Below the pieces are notes generated by a model, which saw only the letters and a list, made by a program, of their open reading frames with translations, was not told where the DNA came from and did not search any database. Of a stretch of DNA of 64,000 bases, positions 27,165-36,206 are shown one piece after another. How positions within the stretch are numbered: the stretch's first letter is position 1; every line of letters begins with the position of its first letter. The translations under genes were made by a program, and so were the position numbers. Location: assembly GCF_000760695.4 (NCBI RefSeq), contig NZ_JHEG04000002.1, positions 124,001-188,000 on the forward strand, given 5' to 3'. This DNA is from Tolypothrix bouteillei VB521301 (lineage in GTDB: Bacteria; Cyanobacteriota; Cyanobacteriia; Cyanobacteriales; Nostocaceae).

Positions 27165-27563
27165 TTAAATTAAAACATATTTTTCTTCTTCCAAAAGTTG
27201 TGCTGACAAATATACTATCCGAACATTACTTTTACCTTTTACCATTATCATAGAGTAAGGATTATCGGAAAGATCGGAAATTAAACATACACACTTACAG
27301 ATATCGCAAAAACTTTCCACTACTTCATTAATAGAAAATTTTGTTAAAGAATCATCTTTAATATAAATTGAAATCAATTGTTTAAAATCTCCATCAATAT
27401 CTTGGACTTGGCATAATATCCGAATGCAATCTGAAATTGGATCGAAGGGCATTTCTTCTAATACAAAAACTTCAGACTGACTTAATCCATATATATGGGA
27501 GATAGCTGCACTTATTTCAGTAATCTCTAAGTAACGATTTACCAAGATGTCCTGACAATTCAT
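27165..27563 (-). CDS. Small protein of unknown function in the defence island
   Basis: 132 aa from the ATG at 27563, chosen because GGAG lies nine bases upstream; an ATG at 27611 would add 16 residues. Not recognised. It is acidic, mixed alpha/beta, with an N-terminal helix (ISAAISHIYGLSQSEVFVLE), a middle strand-rich part (CIRILCQVQDIDGDFKQLISIYI) and a C-terminal strand (VRIVYLSAQLLEEE). Two neighbouring cysteines occur in DICKCVC. Small acidic proteins of this shape are often immunity proteins or chaperones, but nothing proves this. It has its own terminator, so it is an independent unit. Confidence 0.6.
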   Translation of the reverse strand: MNCQDILVNRYLEITEISAAISHIYGLSQSEVFVLEEMPFDPISDCIRILCQVQDIDGDFKQLISIYIKDDSLTKFSINEVVESFCDICKCVCLISDLSDNPYSMIMVKGKSNVRIVYLSAQLLEEEKYVLI

Positions 27564-27928
27564 TGTCCTAATCTCCAACGTTTTTTCCGGATGGAAATGT
27601 AGGTTTTCCATCACTTCTGTCCCAAAAAACATCGCCAACACCCTTGACAAATTTTATCTTGTTATCGAATGAAACAGCCCTGGGGGCTAGGGGGATCGAG
27701 TCTTATCTGAACCGTATTGACGCTTGTGTTTAATTTTACATCTCAGCTTTACACGAATTCTTTCAATGGGTAGACCAGCTTGATGATTTTCATGCTTCAT
27801 AAGTTAGAGGGAAAGACAACTTAAGATTTCTAGGATGAAATCGCTAGTTGTTCCGATAAAGCAGCCAGTAACAACAGCAGAATTTTTTAGCTTGGCAACA
27901 GCTGCCACATTCCTACGGAGCACAATTT
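27564..27928. other. Intergenic region between divergent genes
   Basis: About 365 bases. Contains a partial copy of a mobile repeat (27686-27720) and, just before the dehydrogenase gene, an ACGGAG ribosome binding site. A short frame starting at 27835 overlaps the dehydrogenase start and has no support as a gene. Confidence 0.5.
27686..27720 (-). repeat. Partial copy of the 55.4-kb mobile repeat
   Basis: These 35 bases are the exact reverse complement of 55404-55438, including the terminal motif CTGAACCGTATTG. The second inverted end is absent here, so this is a truncated copy or a solo end. Confidence 0.85.
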
Positions 27929-29146
27929 ATGAAAGCAGTGGTTTTTCACGGTATTGGCGATATTCGTCTGGACGACGTACCCGAACCCAAAATTCAAGAA
28001 CCAACCGACGCGATCATCCAGGTAACTGCTAGCGCAATTTGTGGTACCGATTTGCACATGATTCGGGGAACATTTCCGGGAATGAAACCAGGAACGATTC
28101 TGGGACACGAAGCTGTGGGTGTGGTGCAAGAAATTGGTTCCAATGTGCGAAATTTGAAGGTAGGAGACCGCGTTGTGGTTCCTTCCACCATTGCTTGTGG
28201 TTACTGCTCTTATTGTCGGTCTGGCTATCACTCCCAGTGTGACAATGCCAATCCCAACGGACCTCAAGCGGGAACAGCCTTCTTTGGCGGTCCCCAAGTC
28301 AGTGGTCCTTTCAACGGATTGCAAGCAGAGTATGCCCGCATTCCTTATGCCAACGTGGGGCTGGTGAAACTGCCCAAAGAAGTGGATGACGACCAGGCAA
28401 TTTTAATATCAGATATTTTTCCGACCGCTTATTTTGGGGCAGAACTAGCAGAAATTGAACCGGGGGATACAGTTGCTATCTTTGGTTGCGGTCCGGTGGG
28501 TCAGTTTGCCATCGCCAGTGCTCAATTATTAGGTGCCGGACGGATTTTTGCCGTGGATACGATTCCCTCACGTTTGGAAATGGCGCGTTCCCAAGGAGCC
28601 GAGGTAATTGACTTCAACAAAGAAGACCCGATTGAGGTTATCCAAAGTTTAACAGGTGGAATTGGCGTAGACCGGGCGATCGATGCAGTCGGCGTGGATG
28701 CTGTAGCTCCTAACAGTGGTCCGGCGGCTTCAAAAGCACAGCAACAATCACAGCAATTCCAGCAAGAAGTTCAACAAATTGCCCCGCAAACCAACCCACA
28801 AAATGGTAACTGGCATCCAGGTAATGCACCCTCACAAGTGTTGGAATGGGCAGTACAGGCATTGGCAAAGGCAGGAACGCTTTCAATTATTGGTGTGTAT
28901 CCGCTAACACACAAGTTTTTCCCCATCGGTATGGCGATGAATAGAAACCTGACTATCAAGATGGGCAACTGCAACCACCGCAAATACATTCCAACACTAG
29001 TGGATCTGGTGCGGGGTGGGGCGATAGATCCGGCTCAAATCTTAACCCAGGTGCAACCCCTAACCTCTGTAATTGATGCCTACAAAGCTTTCGATAGGCG
29101 GCAAGCAGGCTGGGTCAAAGTGGAGTTGGTACCAGGAGTGGAGTAG
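27929..29146 (+). CDS. Zinc-dependent alcohol dehydrogenase (formaldehyde dehydrogenase-like)
   Basis: 405 aa medium-chain dehydrogenase. Catalytic zinc ligands and neighbours are visible: C38 in ICGTDLH, and H60-E61 in LGHEAVG. The structural zinc lobe is CGYCSYCRSGYHSQC. The Rossmann motif is GCGPVGQ. An insert rich in Q, S and P (about 260-310) is typical of the long formaldehyde dehydrogenase-like subgroup that acts on aldehydes or alcohols with NAD(P). It precedes, in the same direction, a remnant of an SDR gene and a ThDP enzyme gene, so the locus seems to be a redox/aldehyde metabolism cluster that lost one member. The exact substrate is not predictable. Confidence 0.9.
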   Translation: MKAVVFHGIGDIRLDDVPEPKIQEPTDAIIQVTASAICGTDLHMIRGTFPGMKPGTILGHEAVGVVQEIGSNVRNLKVGDRVVVPSTIACGYCSYCRSGYHSQCDNANPNGPQAGTAFFGGPQVSGPFNGLQAEYARIPYANVGLVKLPKEVDDDQAILISDIFPTAYFGAELAEIEPGDTVAIFGCGPVGQFAIASAQLLGAGRIFAVDTIPSRLEMARSQGAEVIDFNKEDPIEVIQSLTGGIGVDRAIDAVGVDAVAPNSGPAASKAQQQSQQFQQEVQQIAPQTNPQNGNWHPGNAPSQVLEWAVQALAKAGTLSIIGVYPLTHKFFPIGMAMNRNLTIKMGNCNHRKYIPTLVDLVRGGAIDPAQILTQVQPLTSVIDAYKAFDRRQAGWVKVELVPGVE

Positions 29147-29150
29147 ATAG

Positions 29151-29225
29151 TCTTCAAAGGATGGGCGTTATATTCACGGGACAACTTTGTGCGTTGATGG
29201 TGGATTGATGCAAAACATGGGTTAG
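29151..29225 (+). pseudogene. C-terminal remnant of a short-chain dehydrogenase (SDR)
   Basis: In one open frame (29160-29225) the sequence reads DGRYIHGTTLCVDGGLMQNMG and stops. The G(T/Q)TLxVDGG segment is the conserved C-terminus of classical SDR enzymes such as glucose 1-dehydrogenase. No SDR catalytic domain exists upstream; the alcohol dehydrogenase gene ends only a few bases before. The rest of the gene was deleted, presumably from a former three-gene dehydrogenase cluster. Confidence 0.7.
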
Positions 29226-29288
29226 GGTGCCTGAGGAGGTTACTTTGATGACCAACGTATTTGAACAAACTGGCAAATGAGGTAATTT

Positions 29289-31052
29289 ATGACAACCACC
29301 GCAGCCGATGTCCTCATTAATGTACTTCATGACTGGGGCGTTGAAGTCATCTTTGGTTTACCGGGTGATGGCATCAATGGCATTATGGAAGCACTACGCA
29401 ATCGTCAAGAGCAGATTCGTTTTATTCAGGTGCGTCATGAGGAAGCTGCAGCGTTCATGGCTTGTGCCTATGCTAAATATACAGGTAAACTGGGCGTTTG
29501 TCTTGCAACTTCTGGTCCCGGTGGCATCCATCTCCTGAATGGTTTGTATGACGCGAAGCTAGATGGTCAACCTGTTTTAGCAATCACGGGACATCACTAT
29601 CACGACCTCATCAACACACACTCCCAACAAGATGTGGACTTGGATAAGGTTTTCATGGATGTTGCCGTATACAATGCCCGTGTTATGGGTCCGACACACG
29701 TTGAAAATGTCGCCAATTTAGCTTGCCGTGCTGCCCTCAATTATCGGAGTGTGGCTCACATCAATTTCCCGTTGGATTTCCAATCCCAAAGTGTTGAGAA
29801 AAAAGGTTCAATGCGTAACCTGCCCCATCACGTATCGAATGTAAAAGCCCGCAGTGTTTTATTACCTAGCAATGAAGATTTACAGCGAGCAGCAGATGTT
29901 TTAAACGCAGGTAAAAAGATAGCAATTCTGGCAGGACGTGGGGCATTGGAAGCTACAGATGAACTGGAGCAAATAGCCGAGAAGCTGGGAGCGCCAATTA
30001 TCAAAGCTCTGCTTGGTAAGGCAGCGGTTCCTGATGACAGTCCCTACACAACAGGGACAATAGGTGTACTTGGTACAAAGCCATCTCAAGAAGCGTTGGA
30101 GACCTGCGATACTCTGTTGATTGTCGGTAGCACCTTCCCCTATATTGAGTACTACCCCAAACCCGGACAGGCGAGAGGCGTGCAGATTGACATCGATCCA
30201 TTTCGGATTGGCTTACGCTATCCTGTAGAGGTCGGTTTGGTGGGGGATAGCTCTGTTGCTTTGCAAAAACTGTTGCCACTGCTGAAACGCAATGAAGACC
30301 GGGGCTTTCTAGAACAGGCGCAGTCTGGTATGAATGAGTGGCGGCAAACAATGCGGGAACGCGGCACCAAGCAGGATAAACCGATGAAGCCACAAGTGGT
30401 GGCGTATGAGTTGGGTCAACGGTTATCCGATACGGCCATTGTGTCTGCTGATTCAGGCACCAACACAACTTGGTGGGCACGTCAAATTCCAGTCAAGCGG
30501 GGACAGATGCATTCTGTATCGGGCACTCTCGCTTCGATGGGGTGTGGATTACCTTATGCGATCGCTGCTGCCATTGCTTATCCCAATCAGGAATCTATCG
30601 CCTTTGTTGGCGATGGTGGTTTCTCAATGCTCATGGCAGAGTTTGTTACTTGCGTTAAATATCAACTTCCCGTCAAGGTAGTGATTGTCAAGAATGGCAC
30701 ATTGGGGCAAATTAAGTGGGAGCAGATGATGCACCTGGGCAATCCCGAATTTGGTTGCGAACTTCAGCCGATTGACTTTGCTGCTTTTGCGAAAGCTTGT
30801 GGTGGAACTGGTTTTACCATAGATAACCCAGCCCACTGCGGTGCAATCCTTGACTCTGCACTTGCTACATCGGGTCCAGTTATTGTTGAAGCAGTCGTCG
30901 ATCCACTAGAACCACAAGTTCCACCACTTGTCAAGTCAGAAGAAGTTGCCATGCTGTCTCAAGCACTGAAACGAGGTGAACCCAATCGTGAGGAACTTGC
31001 TGCTAATATCGTCAGTGTCTCAAACATAGAGCAGGTACGAGAATTGATTTAA
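29289..31052 (+). CDS. ThDP-dependent enzyme, pyruvate oxidase/acetolactate synthase type
   Basis: 587 aa with the three-domain layout of the ThDP family. The N-terminal PYR domain carries the catalytic Glu (E51 in VRHEEAAAFMA) and FGLPGDG. A central domain follows (GRGALEATDELEQIAEKLGAPI). The C-terminal PP domain has the GDGGFSM...NGTLGQI magnesium/ThDP motif. It resembles the pyruvate oxidase/pyruvate:quinone oxidoreductase (PoxB-like) branch rather than true acetolactate synthase, since no small subunit gene is nearby. Probable reaction is decarboxylation of pyruvate or a related 2-oxo acid. Co-directional with the dehydrogenase gene, with an SDR remnant between them. The tRNA-Cys island begins 36 bases after its stop. 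Confidence 0.85.
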   Translation: MTTTAADVLINVLHDWGVEVIFGLPGDGINGIMEALRNRQEQIRFIQVRHEEAAAFMACAYAKYTGKLGVCLATSGPGGIHLLNGLYDAKLDGQPVLAITGHHYHDLINTHSQQDVDLDKVFMDVAVYNARVMGPTHVENVANLACRAALNYRSVAHINFPLDFQSQSVEKKGSMRNLPHHVSNVKARSVLLPSNEDLQRAADVLNAGKKIAILAGRGALEATDELEQIAEKLGAPIIKALLGKAAVPDDSPYTTGTIGVLGTKPSQEALETCDTLLIVGSTFPYIEYYPKPGQARGVQIDIDPFRIGLRYPVEVGLVGDSSVALQKLLPLLKRNEDRGFLEQAQSGMNEWRQTMRERGTKQDKPMKPQVVAYELGQRLSDTAIVSADSGTNTTWWARQIPVKRGQMHSVSGTLASMGCGLPYAIAAAIAYPNQESIAFVGDGGFSMLMAEFVTCVKYQLPVKVVIVKNGTLGQIKWEQMMHLGNPEFGCELQPIDFAAFAKACGGTGFTIDNPAHCGAILDSALATSGPVIVEAVVDPLEPQVPPLVKSEEVAMLSQALKRGEPNREELAANIVSVSNIEQVRELI

Positions 31053-31088
31053 CATCTTTCCCGTGCTACCCAATACTACTTGTTTGAA

Positions 31089-31133
31089 AGGCGGCACCCA
31101 GATTTGAACTGGGGAATGGAGGTTTTGCAGACC
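31089..31133 (-). repeat. Duplicated 3' half of tRNA-Cys (distal att site)
   Basis: 45 bases identical to 34246-34290, covering the acceptor 3' strand, T arm, variable loop and anticodon arm down to the GCA anticodon region. The D arm and 5' acceptor strand are missing and the sequence diverges abruptly after 31133, so it is not a functional tRNA. Confidence 0.9.
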
Positions 31134-31417
31134 GTAACAAGATTTTAAAACCCTTTATTTACAAGACATTCCATTTACAAATTGAATATCGTAACTAAAT
31201 TTGTGACTAAATAAAAAAATGGGTGTAGGGGAGCCAGTTCTGCAGAGGAGCCCAGCCAAAAAGTTTTTTGAATTTAGGTGTACTAACATAATATTACACT
31301 GTGCGAATGCTGGATTTAGCTCTCAGTTCTTAAAGTTGGATTATTTGAGTTAAAACTCTTATTTTACCAAGAGAATGGGTCTAAAGCCTCGCCCTTCTAG
31401 GGCGACTTTATTTGTGT

Positions 31418-31423
31418 TATAAT
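31418..31423 (+). promoter_or_regulatory. Putative -10 box of tnpB
   Basis: A consensus TATAAT lies 27 bases before the preferred tnpB ATG and just inside the left hairpin. No good -35 element was identified. Confidence 0.35.
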
Positions 31424-31450
31424 ATTTTGCGTAGAAGTTTTCCACGGAAA

Positions 31451-32662
31451 ATGATTGTTTTAGAATTCAAAGCCAAAGGGAAAACGACTCAATATACTGC
31501 CATTGATGAGGCGATTAGGACGGCTCAATTTGTTCGCAATAAGAGTATCCGTTTTTGGATGGATAATCGAGGCGTGGGACAAAAAGAAATGTATCGCCTT
31601 AGTAAGTCATTGAGAAGAGAATTCCTATTTGTAAAAGCTCTGAATTCTAGTGCTTGCCAAGCTTCTATTGAACGGGCTTATAGTTCTATTGCTCGTTTTT
31701 ACGACAACTGCAAAAAGTCTGTTCCGGGTAAAAAGGGATATCCAAAGTTCAAGAAAAATTCTCGCTCAGTGGAGTATAAAACCTCTGGGTGGTCACTTTC
31801 CGAGACCAGGAAACAAATAACCTTCACCGACAAAAAAGGTATTGGTACGCTCAAGCTGAAAGGAACATGGGATTTAAACTTCTACCAATTAGAACAGGTA
31901 AAACGAGTTAGATTAGTTCGTCGTGCTGATGGGTATTATGTTCAATTTCTGATTAGTGTAGACAACAAATTAGAAACACAACCCACAGGGAAAACCATTG
32001 GTTTGGATGTAGGACTTAAAGAATTCTATACCGACAGCAATGGACATAGTGAACCTAACCCAAGGTTTTATCGCACAGGAGAGAAACGTCTAAAATTTAG
32101 ACAAAAGCGCGTTTCTCGTAAAAAGAAAGGCTCTGCCAACCGTAAGAAAGCTATTAATAAATTAGGGCGAGTACACCTCAAAATAAGTAGGCAACGTGAA
32201 GAACACGCCAAGAGACTGGCGCGTTGCGTAATCCAATCTCACGACTTGGTATCCTATGAAGATTTGAGGATTAAAAATTTAGTGAAAAATCACTGTCTCG
32301 CTAAATCTATTAATGATGCTGGTTGGTATAAATTCAGAAAATGGTTGGAGTATTTTGGGGTGAAGTTTGGCAGGATAACTGTTGCGGTTAACCCCGCCTA
32401 CACTTCTCAAGAATGCTTCAGTTGTGGCGCAATAGTCAAAAAATCTTTATCTACAAGAACCCATGTTTGCGAATGCGGCTTTGTAATAGATAGAGACTCG
32501 AATGCCGCTATCAATATTCTGAAATTAGCCTTGAGTACCGTAGGGCATACGGGAACTTGGATCTACTATCCGAACGCTTCAGGAGATTCGACCTCTACTC
32601 ATACTGGAGAAATCCTGTATCAGCAAGTTGGGTCTGTGATTGAAGAATCTTCGCCCTTATAG
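31451..32662 (+). CDS. tnpB: RNA-guided endonuclease TnpB
   Basis: 403 aa from the ATG at 31451 (MIVLEFKAKG); an upstream GTG would add 13 residues. The RuvC triad is intact: D186 in IGLDVGLKEF, E270 in YEDLRIKNL and D349 in DRDSNAAINI, spacing very close to characterised TnpB proteins. The zinc finger CFSCG...CECG lies between the last two motifs. An N-terminal wedge/helical region with FYDNCKK and GYPKFKK is typical. TnpB uses a guide (omega) RNA from the element right end to cleave donor-site DNA. Its stop codon lies inside the right hairpin. It appears full length and possibly active. Confidence 0.92.
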   Translation: MIVLEFKAKGKTTQYTAIDEAIRTAQFVRNKSIRFWMDNRGVGQKEMYRLSKSLRREFLFVKALNSSACQASIERAYSSIARFYDNCKKSVPGKKGYPKFKKNSRSVEYKTSGWSLSETRKQITFTDKKGIGTLKLKGTWDLNFYQLEQVKRVRLVRRADGYYVQFLISVDNKLETQPTGKTIGLDVGLKEFYTDSNGHSEPNPRFYRTGEKRLKFRQKRVSRKKKGSANRKKAINKLGRVHLKISRQREEHAKRLARCVIQSHDLVSYEDLRIKNLVKNHCLAKSINDAGWYKFRKWLEYFGVKFGRITVAVNPAYTSQECFSCGAIVKKSLSTRTHVCECGFVIDRDSNAAINILKLALSTVGHTGTWIYYPNASGDSTSTHTGEILYQQVGSVIEESSPL

Positions 32663-32740
32663 GGCGGAGAGTGTCAAACAGGGTTTCAGCACAAAGATGA
32701 ATGCTCAAGACGAAGATTAGGCGTTCCTATAGGGGCGACT
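32560..32740 (+). ncRNA. Predicted omega/reRNA region of the tnpB element
   Basis: In characterised elements the guide RNA spans the 3' end of tnpB and the right end. Here that interval contains two consecutive hairpins (32652-32666 and 32722-32737). Boundaries are inferred from family knowledge, not seen directly. Confidence 0.3.
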
Positions 32741-33266
32741 TCCGCATCGCTAACCCAAAAACGATTTTTCTCTCATGGTTTTTGATTTAATTTTCATCCT
32801 ATGGGTAGATTGACAAATTGGTGAAAGATTTAAGTTGTGACGAATGGTTACCGATCGCCTGAATTGTGTTACCTAGCAACCTTATCCGTAGCGCTTACCA
32901 TAGTCAGGTGGAGATACCAGGGTGAATACAAGCATTGCTTAATAGCTTAATATATACTTAAATCTATGTGATAAAGCGAGCAACTTTTTAGAGGGGGGTA
33001 GGGTGTGGGGTTTTGCTCACCCACGACTTAACTCATGGGATTGGAATAACGATGCAGTGTTTCTCTCGCGGCGCGTCTCGAAACACAAATTTTTTTCTTG
33101 ATGTGCTGCCACCCCTCAAGGATTCCTCCTCCAATGCTCCCTACACCCTACCACGCCAAGTGACTGCAGTTACTTTAAGCCTAGGAACCCCTCCATCGAA
33201 CTGGCTCCCCAACGCCCAACACCCTAGTTTTGGTAGAAAAACAACAAGCTGAGGAAATTATGTTCT
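32741..33266. other. Intergenic region within the tRNA-Cys island, with an imperfect inverted repeat
   Basis: No supportable gene. GGTAGGGTGTGGGG near 32998 and its near-complement CCCTACACCCTACC near 33143 form ends of an imperfect inverted repeat of about 160 bases. A further GAACTGGCTCCCCAAC motif near 33198 is the inverse of GGGGAGCCAGTTC near 31230, hinting at a dispersed repeat family. Confidence 0.45.
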
Positions 33267-33515
33267 ATGAATACAGCACAAAAAATTTATGAACTTGTGA
33301 AGGCGATGCCAGAAGAGCAGGCTAATGAGGTGCTTGATTTTGTAGAGTTTATCAGACACAAAGCCACTCTCAAGCTTGGGTCAGAGCAATTATCAAAGAT
33401 TCCTAAAGGAACGTTAACAGGATTACGAGGAATTGCTAAACGGGCTGGTTCGACACCAACTGATACAGAAGTCCAGGAAGAGTATACAGATTATTTGATA
33501 CAGAAATATCAGTAA
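33267..33515 (+). CDS. DUF2281-type antitoxin (VapB-like)
   Basis: 82 aa. The N-terminus (KIYELVKAMPEEQANEVLDFVEFIRHK) is the helical DUF2281 signature found in antitoxins that precede PIN toxins. The C-terminal part (LRGIAKRAGSTPTDTEVQEEYTDYL) is the expected toxin-binding tail. The stop overlaps the start of the PIN gene by one base (TAATG), typical of toxin-antitoxin operons. Carried within the tRNA-Cys island, where it could stabilise the element. Confidence 0.82.
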   Translation: MNTAQKIYELVKAMPEEQANEVLDFVEFIRHKATLKLGSEQLSKIPKGTLTGLRGIAKRAGSTPTDTEVQEEYTDYLIQKYQ

Positions 33516-33928
33516 TGAAAGTTTTAATCGACACTAATATTGTCCTGGATCTGCTGCTAGAACGAGAGCCATTTATAGAGGATGCTATAGCGTTATTTGA
33601 AATGGTTGAAATGAGCCGAATTCAAGGATATATTGCCGCAACAACAGTGACAAATGTTTTTTATATTGTCAAAAAGGCTCAAGGTCGAGATACAGCACTC
33701 TCGTCAGTTTCGCTTATATTAACAGGTTTGGAGCTTTGTTGCGTTGATCGCATAACGATTGAACAGGCTTTAATCAGTAATTTGAAGGATTTTGAAGATG
33801 GCGTTCAGTTTGCCTGTGCAACTCTCAATCAACTAGATGCGATTGTGACTCGTGATATTTCAGATTTTTTTGGGGTGAGCTTACCCGTACTATCTATTAA
33901 ACAAATCCTTTCACAAGTGTTTCATTGA
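33515..33928 (+). CDS. PIN domain toxin (VapC-like ribonuclease)
   Basis: 137 aa. PIN fold with the acidic catalytic positions visible: D6 in MKVLIDTNIVLDLLLERE, a second acidic site in FEDGVQFA (E/D about 92), and D in AIVTRDISDF (about 110). The length is normal for VapC-type toxins, so it appears complete. It is translationally coupled to the antitoxin upstream. Predicted action is cleavage of RNA (in VapC proteins often tRNA or rRNA); the actual target is not predictable. Confidence 0.85.
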   Translation: MKVLIDTNIVLDLLLEREPFIEDAIALFEMVEMSRIQGYIAATTVTNVFYIVKKAQGRDTALSSVSLILTGLELCCVDRITIEQALISNLKDFEDGVQFACATLNQLDAIVTRDISDFFGVSLPVLSIKQILSQVFH

Positions 33929-33950
33929 AGCAATACTAGAAGGAAGTATC

Positions 33951-34135
33951 TCAAGAGCCTGCTCTGGGGGGGTTAACCAGTAGCGATTCTGGTGAGGTTT
34001 AAGTTCTGCTTGTTCTAATAATCTTCCAACATGGCGAACAGATATGCTTTTAATGATGCCTTGTTTGATGATTTCATCTGCCAGTTCTCTTGGTGTCCAA
34101 TGACTTATTGGTCGTCCGTAGTCTTCTCTTGTGTC
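33951..34135 (-). pseudogene. IS630-type transposase fragment
   Basis: One reverse frame reads YGRPISHWTPRELADEII, then SVRHVGRLLEQAELKPHQN and RYWLTP, which matches the helix-turn-helix N-terminal region of IS630-family transposases (GRP..HWT..ELA, LKPHR.RYWLTP). It is bounded by an in-frame stop at each end and lacks the DDE catalytic domain, so it is a decayed piece. Confidence 0.75.
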
Positions 34136-34245
34136 CTAGAGTGTCATTTTCTGGAAGTTGTTGGCAAGTCTTGTCAAGTGAAGACAATAGGGAGAAAGCC
34201 TCTAGAACTGGGTTCTAGAGGTTTTTCGAGTTATTTTTACTGAAA

Positions 34246-34317
<72 letters not shown>

Positions 34318-34612
34318 ATAATTTACTTCTACTTTTGTAGCTTTACTTGTTTTGTCTAAATTTAAGTTTAGATATTAACTTATATTTAAAACTACTTTTC
34401 TAGTCTAGCATATGCTTTTCTTTTAGCCAACCCCAAAAATTCAAACTTGACAGCTTAACAGCCCCCTTATCATGGGGCAGAAACTACCCTGGTTTTTATT
34501 GCTACTTCTCTGTTACTGTTTGGTACGGGATGGAGTACTTAAACTAACCATTAAAAAGCAAATCAAAGCTTGTGATGTAAGGTTTATCCCTTTTTAACTC
34601 CTATTTTCTTTT

Positions 34613-34996
34613 CTAACTTAACCTCTTGTTTGCTTTCTTATTTACCCATTCTGTCACTTTTTTGTAGAAAGCATCCTCCAGGAATAGCGCTTCTTTGAGG
34701 TTAGTGACGGACCTTTCTTGACTAAATAGAAGTGCGGGTGGATGTGGTAATGGATGTGGGTAGGAACTATCGTGTTCTTCTTTTCCAAAATATGCGTCAA
34801 AGCAAAGGACTGCTTTTTCTTCGTGTAAAGTGAGAGTGGCGCAAGTGCTCAAGGTTTCACCAAGCCACTCCGTCATACCCCACTCCCTCTGCCATTGATA
34901 TGTTATTCCCGGTTCCGTAGACTCTACGATCGCGAGCGTTGCTTCTCGACTTCTAGCGTACTCAATTAACAAAATGAGAGACTGTGCTGATATCAT
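34613..34996 (-). CDS. Hypothetical protein
   Basis: 127 aa from the ATG at 34996 (an upstream start at 35026 adds ten residues). No recognised family. Soluble, acidic, with an N-terminal helix (SAQSLILLIEYARSREATLAIVES), an aromatic/Trp-rich middle (YQWQREWGMTEWLGETL) and a short Pro/His stretch (YPHPLPHPP). It lies just upstream of the tRNA-Cys on the same strand and downstream of cysA with a short gap. Nothing points to a function. Confidence 0.55.
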   Translation of the reverse strand: MISAQSLILLIEYARSREATLAIVESTEPGITYQWQREWGMTEWLGETLSTCATLTLHEEKAVLCFDAYFGKEEHDSSYPHPLPHPPALLFSQERSVTNLKEALFLEDAFYKKVTEWVNKKANKRLS

Positions 34997-35078
34997 TTTT
35001 AACTGCGTCTTAAGTGCAATCAGCATAGTAGCATTAGCTAGCTAAGAGTCAACAGTCAACTATTAACAGCACGCAATT

Positions 35079-36095
35079 TTAAATTGAATAATACAGTGGG
35101 AAAGACTTTGCGTCCTTTGGTTTGACATAAACTTTTTGTTGTGGCTCTAACTTTAACTCGTCATAGCGTTCCCGTGTTAAATGGGCTGTCACTACCTGAC
35201 CGTCATCTAAAGTCAACTCTGCTTGCACTTCCCAACCCAAATGTATCAACCGAGTCACCCTAGCAGGAGCTGTAGCACCATTGGGGCTGGTTTCCACAAT
35301 GACATCTTGCGGACGCAAAAACACTTCTGGATGGGTAGCATCAAATCCATTACTCTGGAAAATCCCAGATGTACTCGGTAATACGTTTACAGGTCCGATA
35401 AAACTCATCACAAACGCTGTTGCTGGATGGTCGTATATTTCTGCTGGTGTCCCTATCTGTTCTACTCGCCCTTTATTCATAACCACGACTTCATCTGAGA
35501 CTTCCATCGCTTCTTCTTGGTCGTGGGTTACAAAAACAGTAGTTACATGCACTTCATCATGCAAGCGGCGCAACCAAGCTCGCAAGTCCTTCCGAACTTT
35601 TGCATCAAGTGCGCCAAAGGGTTCATCTAAAAGTAAAACCTCTGGTTCTACTGCTAGCGCCCTCGCTAGTGCTACCCTTTGGCGTTGACCCCCGGATAGT
35701 TGTGAGGGATAACGGTTCCCCAGCCCACTCAGCTGCACTAAATCTAATAATTCTTCAACCCGTTCTTTGATTTTTGCTTTTGTTGCTTTACGAATTTCTA
35801 AACCAAAGGCAATGTTTTGCCTAACTGTCATGTGCTTAAATAAAGCGTAATGCTGGAATACAAACCCTATCTTCCGTTGTTGTACGCTTTGGTATGTAGC
35901 ATCTTTACCCGTCAGCAAAATTTTACCGCTGTCTGGCAATTCCAAACCCGCAATTAAACGCAGCAGTGTGGACTTACCCGAACCTGATGGTCCAAGCAGT
36001 GCTACCAGAGAACCACTCTTAACTTCCAGACTGACTCGATCTACTGCTTTAAAATTGCCAAACTCTTTAGATACGTTCTCAACAACTATGCCCAC
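35079..36095 (-). CDS. cysA: Sulfate/thiosulfate ABC transporter ATP-binding protein CysA
   Basis: 338 aa. ABC ATPase domain with Walker [10 protein letters not shown] (35-43), signature [14 protein letters not shown] (about 134), Walker [12 protein letters not shown] and H-loop VTHD. The C-terminal domain after about residue 240 is the TOBE-type regulatory part ([16 protein letters not shown]), as in CysA rather than in shorter amino-acid importers. It energises sulfate or thiosulfate import at the plasma membrane with CysT/CysW and a binding protein. None of those partners is nearby, so this copy is an orphan that must assemble with subunits encoded elsewhere. Molybdate or another oxyanion is a possible alternative substrate. 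Confidence 0.88.
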   Translation of the reverse strand: MGIVVENVSKEFGNFKAVDRVSLEVKSGSLVALLGPSGSGKSTLLRLIAGLELPDSGKILLTGKDATYQSVQQRKIGFVFQHYALFKHMTVRQNIAFGLEIRKATKAKIKERVEELLDLVQLSGLGNRYPSQLSGGQRQRVALARALAVEPEVLLLDEPFGALDAKVRKDLRAWLRRLHDEVHVTTVFVTHDQEEAMEVSDEVVVMNKGRVEQIGTPAEIYDHPATAFVMSFIGPVNVLPSTSGIFQSNGFDATHPEVFLRPQDVIVETSPNGATAPARVTRLIHLGWEVQAELTLDDGQVVTAHLTRERYDELKLEPQQKVYVKPKDAKSFPLYYSI

Positions 36096-36206
36096 TGTGA
36101 CTGCACCTCGGAAACCAATCTACGGGTTTTTGATTAAGATTAGCGTATATCGGAGTATACCATAATTCAGCAGCAAGCAGTAACAAGCGAGCTGCAATCG
36201 CACCAC

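Larger units (their letters stand above)
31390..32740 (+). mobile_element. IS200/IS605-type element carrying only tnpB
   Basis: The tnpB gene is bracketed by near-identical small hairpins: CGCCCTTCTAGGGCG at 31390-31404 on the left and CGCCCTTATAGGGCG at 32652-32666 on the right, plus a further CGTTCCTATAGGGGCG hairpin at 32722-32737. Subterminal hairpins instead of inverted repeats are characteristic of this family. No Y1 transposase (tnpA) is present, so it is a solo, non-autonomous IS1341-like copy. Exact ends are estimated. Confidence 0.65.

Noticed and set aside
30001..30480. 159-codon reverse frame inside the ThDP enzyme gene
   Set aside because: Wholly antisense to a clear enzyme gene; composition is rich in S, P and Q as expected of a shadow frame.
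31089..31133. Second tRNA-Cys gene
   Set aside because: Only the 3' half is present, with no D arm or 5' acceptor strand, so no cloverleaf can form.
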